Of a DNA stretch of 56,757 nt, positions 8,960 through 18,339 are shown one piece after another. The stretch is from NCBI GenBank assembly GCA_020631235.1, contig JAHDHQ010000024.1, positions 1 to 56,757 on the forward strand, in the 5' to 3' direction. The position numbers were made by a program, and so were the translations under genes. Within the stretch, counting starts at the first letter, position 1. Each line of letters starts with the position of its first letter. This DNA is from Saprospiraceae bacterium. GTDB lineage: Bacteria > Bacteroidota > Bacteroidia > Chitinophagales > Saprospiraceae. The notes beneath the pieces are model-generated. The model did no database searches and had not been told where the DNA came from. It saw only the letters and a program-made list of their open reading frames with translations.

Positions 8960-10252
8960 ATGAATACAGAATTTTTTATTGCCCGTAGAATTGCCTTTCA
9001 AGGCCAAAAGTCTTTTTCGAAGATAATCGTTCGCATTGCTATTTTAGCGATTGCCTTAGGTCTTGCTGTGATGATAGTCAGTATGTCTATTATTACTGGT
9101 TTCAATCAAAAAATTTCAGAGAAGATTTTTGGATTTTGGGGACATATCCATGTAACGGATATACATGTTACTCGCTCTTATGATTATAAGCCGATTCAGT
9201 ATTCTGCTTTACTGGTAGATAGCATACAAAATATTAGAGGCATCGAGCCGGTAGATAATGATGGCATCATTAAACAGTATCAAAATCAAGATTTAATATC
9301 AGAAGGAGGGATTAAGCAAGTACATTCCTTTGCCTTCTTGCCAGGCATCATCCAATCTAAATCAGAATTAGAAGGAATTATGCTGAAAGGTATAAACAAG
9401 GATTTTGACTGGAAACAATTAGAAGCATTTATCATTAAAGGAGATTCCATTCGATGGAATGACACCTTAGCAAGTCGTGAGATTTTAATATCTCAGCGCA
9501 CATCCGAACGATTAAAAGTAGATGTAGGTGATAAATTAATTGTGCAGTTTGTCCAAGAACGAAATACAAAAAAGAGATCCTTCCAAATTGCCGGAATTTA
9601 CAAAACAGGACTGGAAGAGTATGATGTAAAATTTGCCATGTGTGACATCCGTATATTGCAAGACTTGCTGGATTGGGAACAAGATGAGGTAGCTGGGTAT
9701 GAAATCTTTTTGGATAAGGTAGAAGATATGGATTTGTATGCAGATTACATTTATGCTGAAATATTGCCCAGAAACCAATTTGCGGAAACCATTAAAGACA
9801 AATTTCCAAATATTTTTGATTGGCTAGATTTGCAAAAGATCAATGAATATATCATACTTTTCTTGATGATTTTAGTATCGATTATTAACATGACGACGGT
9901 TATACTTATTATAATACTCGAGCGATCTAGGATGATCGGAGTGCTCAAAGCACTTGGATATAATCATTGGTCCATTCGGAAGATATTTATTTATCTAGCA
10001 TTTTGGATTACTGGTTTTGGAGTGGTCTTAGGGAATGTCTTAGGATTAGGTTTTTGTTTCCTACAAAAGAAGTTTGAATTTATAAAACTGGACGAAGTTA
10101 ATTATTACGTAGCCACTGCTCCCATACAAGTCGAGTTTTGGCAGATTGTTTTGCTCAATATCGCCACCATTTTAATCATTGTGCTCTTTATGTTATTACC
10201 GAGTTACTTAGTAAGTCACATAAAGCCTGTTAAAGTGTTGAGATTTGACTAG
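8960..10252 (+). CDS. FtsX-type ABC transporter permease (LolC/LolE-like)
   Basis: A 430-residue inner-membrane protein with the MacB/FtsX topology. The first membrane helix is near residues 22-50 ('IVRIAILAIALGLAVMIVSMSII'), followed by a ~220-residue periplasmic domain. Three more helices lie in the last third ('IILFLMILVSIINMTTVILIIIL', 'IYLAFWITGFGVVLGNVLGLGF', 'LLNIATILIIVLFMLLPSYLVS') and a typical ending 'IKPVKVLRFD'. LolC/E-type permeases release lipoproteins from the inner membrane toward the outer membrane; the length and single large periplasmic loop fit. The partner ATPase (LolD) is not in the window. Divergent from tyrS. Confidence 0.82.
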   Translation: MNTEFFIARRIAFQGQKSFSKIIVRIAILAIALGLAVMIVSMSIITGFNQKISEKIFGFWGHIHVTDIHVTRSYDYKPIQYSALLVDSIQNIRGIEPVDNDGIIKQYQNQDLISEGGIKQVHSFAFLPGIIQSKSELEGIMLKGINKDFDWKQLEAFIIKGDSIRWNDTLASREILISQRTSERLKVDVGDKLIVQFVQERNTKKRSFQIAGIYKTGLEEYDVKFAMCDIRILQDLLDWEQDEVAGYEIFLDKVEDMDLYADYIYAEILPRNQFAETIKDKFPNIFDWLDLQKINEYIILFLMILVSIINMTTVILIIILERSRMIGVLKALGYNHWSIRKIFIYLAFWITGFGVVLGNVLGLGFCFLQKKFEFIKLDEVNYYVATAPIQVEFWQIVLLNIATILIIVLFMLLPSYLVSHIKPVKVLRFD

Positions 10253-10320
10253 TTTTATGGTTCGATTGTTGCTTTTAGCAAAGTAGATATTTTTAATTAT
10301 GATAATGCAAACTATAGATT

Positions 10321-11268
10321 ATGATCCACTACCTTCAAGCAGAGCACAAAGAGCTGCAAGAGGTGGATCAAGCTCAGTCTTGCAATTGGATTAATATTTA
10401 CCCACCTTTTGAGCCTAACGAATTAGAAGGCTTAGCGCATACATTGGATATTCCGGTTGATTTTCTTACTGATTCATTAGATATAGATGAGCGCTCGAGA
10501 TATGAGCGAGAAGAAACCGCAAATTTAATTTTGGTGAATACACCGATGATGAACATTAATGCGCAGGAAAATGAAGCTATCTTTATTACGGTTCCTATTG
10601 GTATCATCATTAAGGATGATTTAATCGTCACTATTTCTCAAGCAGATAATCCCATTCTTAAGCGATTTTTAGAAGGTAAAGTCAGAAACTTCAATGCGAG
10701 TGATCAGCGAAAATTTATTTTGCAGATTTTTGAGCAAAACACATTTTGGTTTCTTGAATGCTTGAAAAAATTAAATCTTAAACGTAATCTAATCGAGCAA
10801 GAACTCTATAACAGTAGTCGTAATAAAGAACTCAAGCAACTACTTAGGATCGAAAAGAGTTTAGTGTTTTTTGTAAACTCATTAAGTGCCAATGATCTAT
10901 TAATGATGAAGATGAAGCGCACAGACTTTTTAAAGATTAAGGACGACGAATTATATCAGGATATATTTGAAGATGTGATTATTGATAATGGACAAGCTTT
11001 GGAAATGTCTAATGTTTATACAAATATCCTCAGTGGTACGATGGAAGCCTACGCTTCGATTATATCAAATAACATGAATAATTTTATTCAGCGTTTGACA
11101 GTGGTCACCATAATTTTGATGGTCCCGACATTGGTAGCAAGCTTTTATGGGATGAATTTATCCCATTTGCCATTTCAAGATAGTCGCTTTGCCTTTTATC
11201 TAATTATCGCATTCTCAATTGTTTTGGGGCTTGGGCTCATATGGTTCTTCAGAAGGCATCAAAAATGA
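10321..11268 (+). CDS. corA: CorA-family divalent cation transporter
   Basis: A 315-residue protein with the CorA layout: an N-terminal cytoplasmic alpha/beta domain, a long helix ('LLRIEKSLVFFVNSLSANDLLMMKMKR' region), and two C-terminal membrane helices. The selectivity signature 'YGMN' sits directly after the first of these ('TVVTIILMVPTLVASFYGMNL'). CorA proteins form pentameric Mg2+/Co2+ channels. The C-terminus 'WFFRRHQK' is basic and cytoplasmic, as expected. It appears monocistronic. Confidence 0.9.
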   Translation: MIHYLQAEHKELQEVDQAQSCNWINIYPPFEPNELEGLAHTLDIPVDFLTDSLDIDERSRYEREETANLILVNTPMMNINAQENEAIFITVPIGIIIKDDLIVTISQADNPILKRFLEGKVRNFNASDQRKFILQIFEQNTFWFLECLKKLNLKRNLIEQELYNSSRNKELKQLLRIEKSLVFFVNSLSANDLLMMKMKRTDFLKIKDDELYQDIFEDVIIDNGQALEMSNVYTNILSGTMEAYASIISNNMNNFIQRLTVVTIILMVPTLVASFYGMNLSHLPFQDSRFAFYLIIAFSIVLGLGLIWFFRRHQK

Positions 11269-11584
11269 TGCTTTAGCCTTGTAAATTTCTTCTTTTTTCA
11301 AAGCAGTATTTGTAGAATAGTTATCCACATATGTGGATAAAACAATGAACATATTATAAAATATTTGTATTTATTTTGTAGAACGGTTTTGATGCAAACT
11401 AAACAAACCAACTGATTAACCTTTAGCATCGTGTTGAAAACCTAAACAATTACATAACAAAGCTGTATACATACAAAAGAAAAATATATGATATTTTTCT
11501 AAGGGAAGTAGACTCTTTATTATTTGATTGTTGTACATTAGATATTACAAAAGATTTTAATATAATTTAAGCCTTCAAAAGACC
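11269..11584. other. 316-bp regulatory spacer between corA and nrdB
   Basis: No coding potential seen. The only strong signal is the DnaA-box palindrome at 11321-11340. The rest is AT-rich, and I find no convincing NrdR-box pair, riboswitch or consensus TAnnTTTG promoter. Confidence 0.6.
11321..11340. promoter_or_regulatory. Perfect palindrome of two facing DnaA boxes upstream of nrdBA
   Basis: Two exact copies of the DnaA box TTATCCACA, one on each strand, are separated by 2 bp to form a perfect 20-bp palindrome, 245 bp before the nrdB start. In Escherichia coli the ribonucleotide reductase operon is controlled by DnaA bound to boxes in its promoter. By analogy this may link deoxynucleotide supply to replication initiation. 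That role is inferred; the motif itself is exact. Confidence 0.7.
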
Positions 11585-12553
11585 ATGATTGAACCTATTC
11601 TGAAAGAAAATCCAAACCGATTCGTAATCTTCCCAGTGGAGCACCATGATATATGGGATTTTTACAAAAAATCTGTCGCCTCTATATGGACAGTTGAAGA
11701 AATTGATTTACATCAAGACCTTTCAGATTGGGCCAATAAATTAAATGATAACGAACGTCATTTTATAAAACACGTTTTAGCCTTCTTTGCTGCCAGTGAT
11801 GGCATTGTCAATGAAAATTTAGCAGAGAATATGGTAACTGAAGTACAGTATACTGAAGCTAAATTCTTTTATGGATTCCAAATTGCTATGGAAAACATAC
11901 ATTCAGAAACGTATTCTTTATTAATTGACACGTATATAAAAGATACTAAAGAAAAAGATTATCTGTTTAACGCACTCGAAAATATGGAGTGTGTAAAAAA
12001 GAAAGCAGATTGGGCTTTACGATGGATAGATGAAGGAAGTTTTGCAGAACGACTGATTGCTTTTGCTGCAGTAGAAGGCATTTTCTTTTCAGGATCGTTT
12101 TGTTCTATATTCTGGTTAAAAAAGCGTGGCTTAATGCCAGGGCTAACTTTCTCGAATGAACTTATTTCAAGAGATGAAGGGATGCACTGTGATTTTGCTT
12201 GTTTACTTTATAACCAACACATCGTAAATAAAATACCTAAAGACACTATATCACAAATTATTTGTGATGCAGTAGAAATAGAAAAGGAATTTGTTACGGA
12301 TGCATTACCTGTAAACTTAATAGGTATGAATGCAGAAATGATGTGCCAATACATAGAATTTGTAGCAGATCGATTATTAGTATCACTAGGCAACCCTAAA
12401 GTGTATAATGCAGAAAACCCATTCCCTTGGATGGAAATGATTTCTCTGCAAGGGAAAACAAACTTCTTCGAGAAGCGTGTAGGTGATTACCAAAAAGCGG
12501 GTGTTATGTCAGGTAAAGACAAGCAAATCTTTACTTTGGACGAGGACTTTTAA
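11585..12553 (+). CDS. nrdB: Class I ribonucleotide reductase, small (radical) subunit
   Basis: The beta subunit that carries the di-iron site and tyrosyl radical needed to make deoxynucleotides. Metal ligands are visible in order: Asp/Glu in '[12 protein letters not shown]' and 'NENLAENM', the '[18 protein letters not shown]' helix, '[11 protein letters not shown]' and '[10 protein letters not shown]'. The tyrosine in 'HSETYSLL' is at the expected radical position. The C-terminus ('[12 protein letters not shown]') matches the tail that docks on NrdA. Length (322) is normal. It precedes nrdA by ~107 bp and is presumably co-transcribed. Confidence 0.95.
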   Translation: MIEPILKENPNRFVIFPVEHHDIWDFYKKSVASIWTVEEIDLHQDLSDWANKLNDNERHFIKHVLAFFAASDGIVNENLAENMVTEVQYTEAKFFYGFQIAMENIHSETYSLLIDTYIKDTKEKDYLFNALENMECVKKKADWALRWIDEGSFAERLIAFAAVEGIFFSGSFCSIFWLKKRGLMPGLTFSNELISRDEGMHCDFACLLYNQHIVNKIPKDTISQIICDAVEIEKEFVTDALPVNLIGMNAEMMCQYIEFVADRLLVSLGNPKVYNAENPFPWMEMISLQGKTNFFEKRVGDYQKAGVMSGKDKQIFTLDEDF

Positions 12554-12660
12554 GTTTAAACAACTTTTAAGCAAAACTACACACACTACTAAGGCAACCA
12601 ACTAGAGAGAAGGAGACTAGAAACTTTTTGTTTTATTAACCTAGAAAAACATGTATTCGA

Positions 12661-15045
12661 ATGATGCAAGTAATTAAACGTAATGGGAAAGCCCAAGATG
12701 TCAGTTTCGATAAGATCACAGCAAGAATAGGAAAATTGTGTTATGGACTTAACACAAACTACGTAGACCATATAGAGATTTCTAAAAAAGTTATTCAAGG
12801 ATTATACGACGGAGTAACCACTGTACAGTTAGATAATCTAGCTGCAGAAACGGCTGCATCGCTGACAACTAAACATCCTCAGTTCGCTCAGCTAGCCGCT
12901 CGAATTGCTATCTCAAACTTACACAAGCAAACTAAAAAATCGTTCTCCGAAACCATGGAGGACTTATACCACTATATCGATCCCAAAACGGGGGGTAAAG
13001 CTGGATTAATCTCTGACTTTACCATGGAAATAATCAAAAAGAACGCAGATAAGTTAGATGCTGCCATAATCTATGATCGAGATTATAACTTTGATTATTT
13101 CGGATTTAAAACTTTAGAACGTTCATATTTACTAAGAATGAATGGGGAAGTTGTAGAACGTCCGCAGCATATGTTGATGAGAGCAGCAGTAGGGATACAC
13201 GGAGAAGATATTGAAGATGCCATTGAAACATATAACTATATGTCTGAAAAGTGGTTTATCCATGCAACACCTACTTTATTTAACGCAGGAACACCAAAAC
13301 CACAACTTTCTTCTTGTTTTTTATTATCCACCACAGAGGATAGCATTAGTGGAATATTCGAAACTTTAACTCGTTGTGCTAAGATTTCACAATCTGCAGG
13401 TGGCATAGGCTTAAGCATACATAATGTGAGAGCAAAAGGAAGTTATATTAAAGGTACAGGGGGGACTTCGAATGGAATCATCCCGATGCTAAAAGTGTTT
13501 AATGATACAGCAAGATATGTAGACCAAGGAGGAGGAAAGAGGAAAGGCGCATTCGCCGTTTATCTAGAACCATGGCATGCCGATATAAAAGATTTCTTAG
13601 ACTTAAAGAAAAATACAGGAGCAGAGGAGATGCGTGCAAGAGATCTATTCTATGCTATGTGGATTTCTGATCTCTTTATGGAAAGAGTAGAGCAAGATAC
13701 AGACTGGACATTATTCTGTCCTAATGAAGCACCAGGGCTATGTGACGTGTATGGTGATGAATTTAAAAAGCTATATGAAAAATACGAAGCTGAGGGAAAG
13801 GGTAGATCTACGATAAAAGCAAGAGATTTATGGTTCTCCATATTGGAATCACAAATAGAAACAGGAACACCATATATATTGTATAAAGATGCTGCCAACG
13901 AAAAATCAAATCAGAAAAACTTAGGAACTATACGATCAAGTAACTTATGTACTGAGATCATGGAGTATACTTCTAAAGACGAAGTAGCTGTGTGTAACTT
14001 AGCTTCTATCTCACTTGTAAAATTTGTGGATGAAGAAAAGCAGACGTTTGATTTCGATAAATTGGTAGAAGTGACACAAGTCATAACGCGTAACCTAAAC
14101 AAGGTAATCGATATTAATTATTATCCTGTCATCGAGGCTAAAAACTCAAATATGAGACATCGACCTATCGGGATCGGTGTACAAGGCTTAGCCGATGCTT
14201 TTATCAAGCTAAGACTACCATTTGATAGCGAAGAAGCTAAGCAATTAAATAAAGATATCTTCGAAGCAATATACTATGGTGCTGTAAAAGAATCAAACGC
14301 ATTAGCTGAAAAAGATGGTGCTTACGAAACGTATAAAGGTTCACCAGCAAGCAAAGGGAAATTACAATATGATTTATGGGGCGTCAAGCCTTCCGATCGT
14401 TTTGATTGGTCAGCTTTGAAAGCAAAAATCAAAAAATCTGGACTGCGTAATAGTTTACTTATTGCACCTATGCCAACAGCTTCTACATCGCAAATATTAG
14501 GGAATAATGAGTGTTTCGAACCTTATACTTCGAACATCTATACTCGACGAACCTTATCTGGTGAGTACATCATTCTAAACAAACATTTATTAAGAGATTT
14601 AATTAAACTAAATCTTTGGGATGATGAAATGAAGGAAGCACTTATGGCCGCAAAAGGTAGTGTTCAAAACATACCAGGCATACCTCAAGATATCAAAGAT
14701 TTATATAAGACGGTGTGGGAAATCAGCCAGAAAGTGATTATAGATATGGCGGCCGATAGAGGAGCATTTATATGCCAGAGCCAAAGTCTAAATCTCTTTG
14801 TGCAGGATGCTAATTTCGGTAAACTATCTTCCATGCACTTTTATGGATGGAAAAAAGGACTGAAAACAGGTATGTATTATCTCAGATCTAAATCAGCAGT
14901 AGACGCAATACAGTTTACACTGAGCGAGAAATATCAAAAGAAATTTGTAGAAAAAGCGGGCAAAGAACAAGAAGTTATGGATCTCGAAGCCGCAGAAGGA
15001 GAGGTGTGTACCATGGAAGATGGATGCCTCATGTGTGGTAGCTAG
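12661..15045 (+). CDS. nrdA: Class I ribonucleotide reductase, large (catalytic) subunit
   Basis: The alpha subunit, 794 residues. An N-terminal ATP-cone ('[22 protein letters not shown]') provides overall allosteric control. The barrel carries the active-site motifs '[11 protein letters not shown]', '[15 protein letters not shown]', 'NLCTEIMEY' and 'CNLASISL', plus '[20 protein letters not shown]' from the radical-transfer and substrate site. The C-terminal 'CLMCGS' holds the CxxC pair that is reduced by thioredoxin or glutaredoxin. With nrdB it forms a complete class I enzyme, so this organism reduces ribonucleotides aerobically. Confidence 0.96.
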   Translation: MMQVIKRNGKAQDVSFDKITARIGKLCYGLNTNYVDHIEISKKVIQGLYDGVTTVQLDNLAAETAASLTTKHPQFAQLAARIAISNLHKQTKKSFSETMEDLYHYIDPKTGGKAGLISDFTMEIIKKNADKLDAAIIYDRDYNFDYFGFKTLERSYLLRMNGEVVERPQHMLMRAAVGIHGEDIEDAIETYNYMSEKWFIHATPTLFNAGTPKPQLSSCFLLSTTEDSISGIFETLTRCAKISQSAGGIGLSIHNVRAKGSYIKGTGGTSNGIIPMLKVFNDTARYVDQGGGKRKGAFAVYLEPWHADIKDFLDLKKNTGAEEMRARDLFYAMWISDLFMERVEQDTDWTLFCPNEAPGLCDVYGDEFKKLYEKYEAEGKGRSTIKARDLWFSILESQIETGTPYILYKDAANEKSNQKNLGTIRSSNLCTEIMEYTSKDEVAVCNLASISLVKFVDEEKQTFDFDKLVEVTQVITRNLNKVIDINYYPVIEAKNSNMRHRPIGIGVQGLADAFIKLRLPFDSEEAKQLNKDIFEAIYYGAVKESNALAEKDGAYETYKGSPASKGKLQYDLWGVKPSDRFDWSALKAKIKKSGLRNSLLIAPMPTASTSQILGNNECFEPYTSNIYTRRTLSGEYIILNKHLLRDLIKLNLWDDEMKEALMAAKGSVQNIPGIPQDIKDLYKTVWEISQKVIIDMAADRGAFICQSQSLNLFVQDANFGKLSSMHFYGWKKGLKTGMYYLRSKSAVDAIQFTLSEKYQKKFVEKAGKEQEVMDLEAAEGEVCTMEDGCLMCGS

Positions 15046-15063
15046 TTTAACTTTCAGAGAAAT

Positions 15064-15100
15064 AAAGCCTCGATTTTTAAATAAATCGGGGCTTTTATTT
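15064..15100 (+). terminator. Intrinsic terminator of nrdBA
   Basis: A 13-bp stem (AAAGCCTCGATTT at 15064-15076 with AAATCGGGGCTTT at 15083-15095, one T-G wobble), a 6-nt loop and a T-rich tail (TATTTTT), 19 nt after the nrdA stop. The strongest terminator in the window. Confidence 0.9.
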
Positions 15101-15156
15101 TTAAGCGTATACCCTGGTTGGCAATAGTTATTTTTGATAGAGTGTGCTTTATCAAT

Positions 15157-15696
15157 TTATAAAGCCAGCATCATTCTGTTTAGATTATAAGACTGATTTC
15201 CATGTCTAAAGTAGCCCGGAACTATACCATAGCTTATAAATCCATACTTTAGGTATAAAGCTTTTGCTGCTGTATTCTCATCATATACATCAAGACAAAT
15301 AATCTGTAATGGGGATTGCTTTGCCCACACTATTACTCGCTCTAGTAAAAAACTCCCAATACCTTGATTGCGCCAAGCTATGTCCATTCCCATACCTAAC
15401 ATAGCCACATGGTGCATCGCTTTTCTTTGATATCCTGTCAGATCTGCGTTGCCGATTAGACCATTTTCGTTCTCTGCCAGCAAAACAAGGCTATTTTGAT
15501 GTAAATCAACTACACTGAGCATTTCAGACTCACCGGCTACATCATATTTATACTCCTTAGCTGTCAAAGGTATGTAGTCGGATGTATTGATATATGATCG
15601 TTTAAGAGCATTTAAGCTGTCTGCGTCTTTTGTAGAAGCTATCCGAATCGTGATTACTTCACCATTTTTGCACGTATGTTGGCTTGATTTAATCAT
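15157..15696 (-). CDS. GNAT-family N-acetyltransferase
   Basis: A 179-residue protein with the GNAT fold: an N-terminal beta-alpha region, the acetyl-CoA-binding motif A 'AWRNQGIGSFLLERVIVWA' (R-x-x-G-x-G), and the motif B region 'LDVYDENTAAKALYLKYGFI'. The substrate cannot be told from sequence. The start ATG overlaps the stop of the upstream yigZ-like gene by 4 bp (ATGA), so the two are translationally coupled at the end of a four-gene operon. Confidence 0.88.
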   Translation of the reverse strand: MIKSSQHTCKNGEVITIRIASTKDADSLNALKRSYINTSDYIPLTAKEYKYDVAGESEMLSVVDLHQNSLVLLAENENGLIGNADLTGYQRKAMHHVAMLGMGMDIAWRNQGIGSFLLERVIVWAKQSPLQIICLDVYDENTAAKALYLKYGFISYGIVPGYFRHGNQSYNLNRMMLAL

Positions 15697-16352
15697 GTTT
15701 CGAGAACCCTAAAGTCACAATCTGTTACTTCCGTATCGTCTGTAATATCTTGGATGCTTCGGTGAAGCATATTTGCTTTTAATTGGGTAATGGTTTGTTC
15801 AGTGAGGCTTTGTGGGACATGCATAATGATACGAGGAGTATCTTCAAAGAGCTTTTCAGTTTTTATAGTTTCAATGCCTTTTATCGCTTCCATGATGGCC
15901 CCAAGTCTTTCGTAAGTAAATGATAATAACACCTTTTTTGTCACGGTTTTTTCGATAGGGAAAACATTATCTAGAGCAAGTATGGTTGCTTCCTTATAGG
16001 ATCTAATCAAACCTGAGGTGCCCAATTTTACTCCTCCAAAATAACGTACAACAATGACTCCTATGTCAGATAAGTTCTCTTTAATTAATTGTCCATAAAT
16101 AGGTTTGCCAGCGGTCCCTGATGGTTCTCCATCATCATTAATCCGATAGGGTTCACCAGTTAAGCCAATGCGATATGCATAACAATGATGTCTAGATTTG
16201 AGGTGTTCTTTTTTTAATTTTTTCAATTGCTCATTGAATGCCTCGACGGAATCCATGGGGAAGGCATAAGCAATAAATTTACTTCCTTTTTCTTTGTATT
16301 CGCCAGTCGCCATTGAGGCTATACTAGTATATGTATCTTGAGTTGCACCCAT
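15693..16352 (-). CDS. YigZ/IMPACT (UPF0029) family protein
   Basis: A 219-residue protein. The N-terminal UPF0029 domain has its signature stretch: 'KGSKFIAYAF', 'SRHHCYAYRIG', 'NDDGEPSGTAGKPI', then 'VIVVRYFGGVKLGTSGLIRSY'. The C-terminal ~70 residues form the usual ferredoxin-like DUF1949 domain. Homologues include YigZ and eukaryotic IMPACT, a regulator linked to the translation-stress kinase GCN2; the bacterial role is not settled. Third gene of a tight minus-strand operon. Confidence 0.92.
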   Translation of the reverse strand: MGATQDTYTSIASMATGEYKEKGSKFIAYAFPMDSVEAFNEQLKKLKKEHLKSRHHCYAYRIGLTGEPYRINDDGEPSGTAGKPIYGQLIKENLSDIGVIVVRYFGGVKLGTSGLIRSYKEATILALDNVFPIEKTVTKKVLLSFTYERLGAIMEAIKGIETIKTEKLFEDTPRIIMHVPQSLTEQTITQLKANMLHRSIQDITDDTEVTDCDFRVLET

Positions 16353-16358
16353 ATCTTA

Positions 16359-17225
16359 CTAAGAAACTAAAAGAGCTATGGCAATTAGCGCACAAATAAC
16401 CCCAAAGAAACGAATACCTGAAACTTGTTCTTTAAATAGGAAATAACCCATCAAGGCATTTACTACAATGATACCTACATTCAATATGGGGAATACCACT
16501 GAGCCGTCCATTCCTCGCTCCAGCATCACCATAATCCAATAGATGGAAAAGAAATTAGGTACGCCCAAAAGCACTCCCCACAAAACATCTTTCCATGTAA
16601 AAGCGGTGGGAGACTTAATGGATTTTATCAAATAAAATATCAAACCTAAGCAACCTGCAAAAAAGAATAAACTGGCCGTAAATTCTACATTACTACCATC
16701 TGACCAACCATAAGCGCTAATCATATACAAACCAATTTCAATGATACCGCTGCCAAGAATAGTAAGCACTGCTAAGTACCACCATTTTTTGAGTTTAGTA
16801 AATTCACCATCGTTCTTTTTTGATGGGTAATTAATCAATAAAATGGCAATCACTGCTAAACTTATACCCAGTCCCTTACTGAGGTTAAATACCTCATTAA
16901 ATACTAAAATCCCCACTATGCTAGGGAACACCATAGACATTTTCTGGAAGATAGTAGTAACCAAAACCCCTAACTTTTGAACAGAAGATGCCACGACATT
17001 GAAAATAAAAATGAAAAGAACAGCCAATAGAATGGCTGGGACAAACCATTTATACTGAACCATGGATGGGCTAATGGCCGGCTTCATAAAGATTAGAGAT
17101 GCCGTAATGGCACACACAAAATAATTGATAATAATGGCGTGCAAGTTATGTATACCATAGCGCTCAAAGCCTTTAAAAACCAAGGCTATCATTGAGTTTA
17201 CAAGAATAGTAAAGGCTAACAACAT
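16359..17225 (-). CDS. EamA/DMT-superfamily transporter
   Basis: A 288-residue membrane protein with about ten hydrophobic helices arranged as two repeats of five, as in EamA (drug/metabolite) permeases. Examples are 'LLAFTILVNSMIALVFKGF', 'FVPAILLAVLFIFIFNVVASS', 'LGISLAVIAILLINYP' and the C-terminal 'GVICALIAIALLVS'. Substrate unknown. Its ATG follows the stop of the DUF2007 gene by one base, and its stop is 6 nt before the yigZ-like gene, so it is in one operon with both. Confidence 0.88.
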   Translation of the reverse strand: MLLAFTILVNSMIALVFKGFERYGIHNLHAIIINYFVCAITASLIFMKPAISPSMVQYKWFVPAILLAVLFIFIFNVVASSVQKLGVLVTTIFQKMSMVFPSIVGILVFNEVFNLSKGLGISLAVIAILLINYPSKKNDGEFTKLKKWWYLAVLTILGSGIIEIGLYMISAYGWSDGSNVEFTASLFFFAGCLGLIFYLIKSIKSPTAFTWKDVLWGVLLGVPNFFSIYWIMVMLERGMDGSVVFPILNVGIIVVNALMGYFLFKEQVSGIRFFGVICALIAIALLVS

Positions 17226-17226
17226 G

Positions 17227-17436
17227 CTATTCTATAATACCATTTTCAAACAGGAGCTTCTTAGCCGCTTCTTTATCAATTTCCAGCACATGCAGTTCGA
17301 TATCTCCAAAAACACCCGCATGAGCAGAATCTTTTTTATTCATTACAAAACTTCGAATACCAGCTTCTCTAAGAATATGCTGAGCAGTCATGATTTTCAA
17401 TTCCGAAACCGTAAACATGACCATATTATCTTCCAT
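17227..17436 (-). CDS. DUF2007-type small protein
   Basis: A 69-residue protein. 'VSELKIMTAQHILREAGIRSFVMNK' then 'GDIELHVLEIDKEAAKKLL' matches the DUF2007 pattern (a small beta-alpha domain often called a putative signal-transducing protein). First gene of the minus-strand operon with the EamA transporter. A long plus-strand reading frame covers the same bases but is only an upstream extension of the superoxide dismutase frame; the DUF2007 reading is preferred because it matches a known family and sits one base from its neighbour. Confidence 0.8.
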   Translation of the reverse strand: MEDNMVMFTVSELKIMTAQHILREAGIRSFVMNKKDSAHAGVFGDIELHVLEIDKEAAKKLLFENGIIE

Positions 17437-17562
17437 AATCGTAATTTTTCCAAAGATAGCATTTTGAGAGGCATACTTCCATTAGTTATAAAAGACTTAT
17501 GCCATTTGTTTGCTTATTTTCTTTTCTTTTCTCATTACCTTAGAGAACACAATGTATGCATC

Positions 17563-18315
17563 ATGAAAAAAAGAGCCTTTATAAAAGCAGGAACTGTATT
17601 AACTGTAGGGACATTAATGAGTCCTTTATCTAGCTGTCAATCGTCTTCTACATCACAAAAAAACACTAAAAGTAAAGCCGCAAATTTAGAGAAGGCTGGA
17701 CCTTTTTCGTTGCCTGCTCTAGGATTTGGTATGGATGCTCTTGTACCCAATATTGATGCTAAAACTATGGAAATACATCATGGTAAACATCATGCAGGTT
17801 ATGTAAAAAAACTTAACGCGGCATTGGACAAAAATCAAATAAAAGATACGAGTTTAAGCCAAATAGTAAAGTCTGTTACAGACAGTGATCAGGATATAGC
17901 CATACGGAACAACGGAGGAGGGCATTACAACCACAGTTTGTTTTGGGAAGTGATGAAACCCGGCGGAGGTGCTATGCCTGCAGGTGCATTGAAAGATGCT
18001 TTGATGAGCACATTCGGTTCACTGGAAAAATTCCAGGAAATATTTGCTAAGGCAGCTAAAACTCGATTTGGTTCGGGCTGGGCTTGGTTATCTGTGGGAA
18101 AAGATGGGAAATTATTTGTTAGTTCTACTCCCAATCAAGATAATCCATTAATGGCTAATGTGGTGGAAGAAGCTGGCACACCCATTCTTGGTATCGATGT
18201 GTGGGAGCATGCTTATTATCTAAACTATCAGAATAGGAGAGGCGACTACATCAAAAACTTCTTCAATGTGATTAATTGGGAAGCGGTGGCTGCTAATTTG
18301 AATGATTTGGGTTAG
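17563..18315 (+). CDS. Fe/Mn superoxide dismutase with lipoprotein signal
   Basis: Dismutates superoxide. Metal ligands are all present: His in 'MEIHHGKHHAGY', His in 'GGGHYNHSLFW', and Asp and His in 'GIDVWEHAYYLNY'. I start at the ATG at 17563 (MKKRAFIKAGTVLTVGTLM), not further upstream, because earlier codons lie antisense to the DUF2007 gene. The N-terminus has a Lys/Arg-rich start with a Tat-like 'KKRAFIK' (not a true twin-arginine) and a lipobox 'LSSC' at residues ~23-26, followed by a Ser/Lys linker. The enzyme is therefore predicted to be membrane-anchored and exported, which is unusual for the family. Confidence 0.9.
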   Translation: MKKRAFIKAGTVLTVGTLMSPLSSCQSSSTSQKNTKSKAANLEKAGPFSLPALGFGMDALVPNIDAKTMEIHHGKHHAGYVKKLNAALDKNQIKDTSLSQIVKSVTDSDQDIAIRNNGGGHYNHSLFWEVMKPGGGAMPAGALKDALMSTFGSLEKFQEIFAKAAKTRFGSGWAWLSVGKDGKLFVSSTPNQDNPLMANVVEEAGTPILGIDVWEHAYYLNYQNRRGDYIKNFFNVINWEAVAANLNDLG

Positions 18316-18339
18316 GTATTGTTTAAGTCCAAGTTTTAA

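Noticed and set aside
17224-17562. Upstream extension of the superoxide dismutase reading frame.
   Set aside because: It runs antisense through the DUF2007 gene, lacks any dismutase homology, and the ATG at 17563 gives a proper lipoprotein signal.
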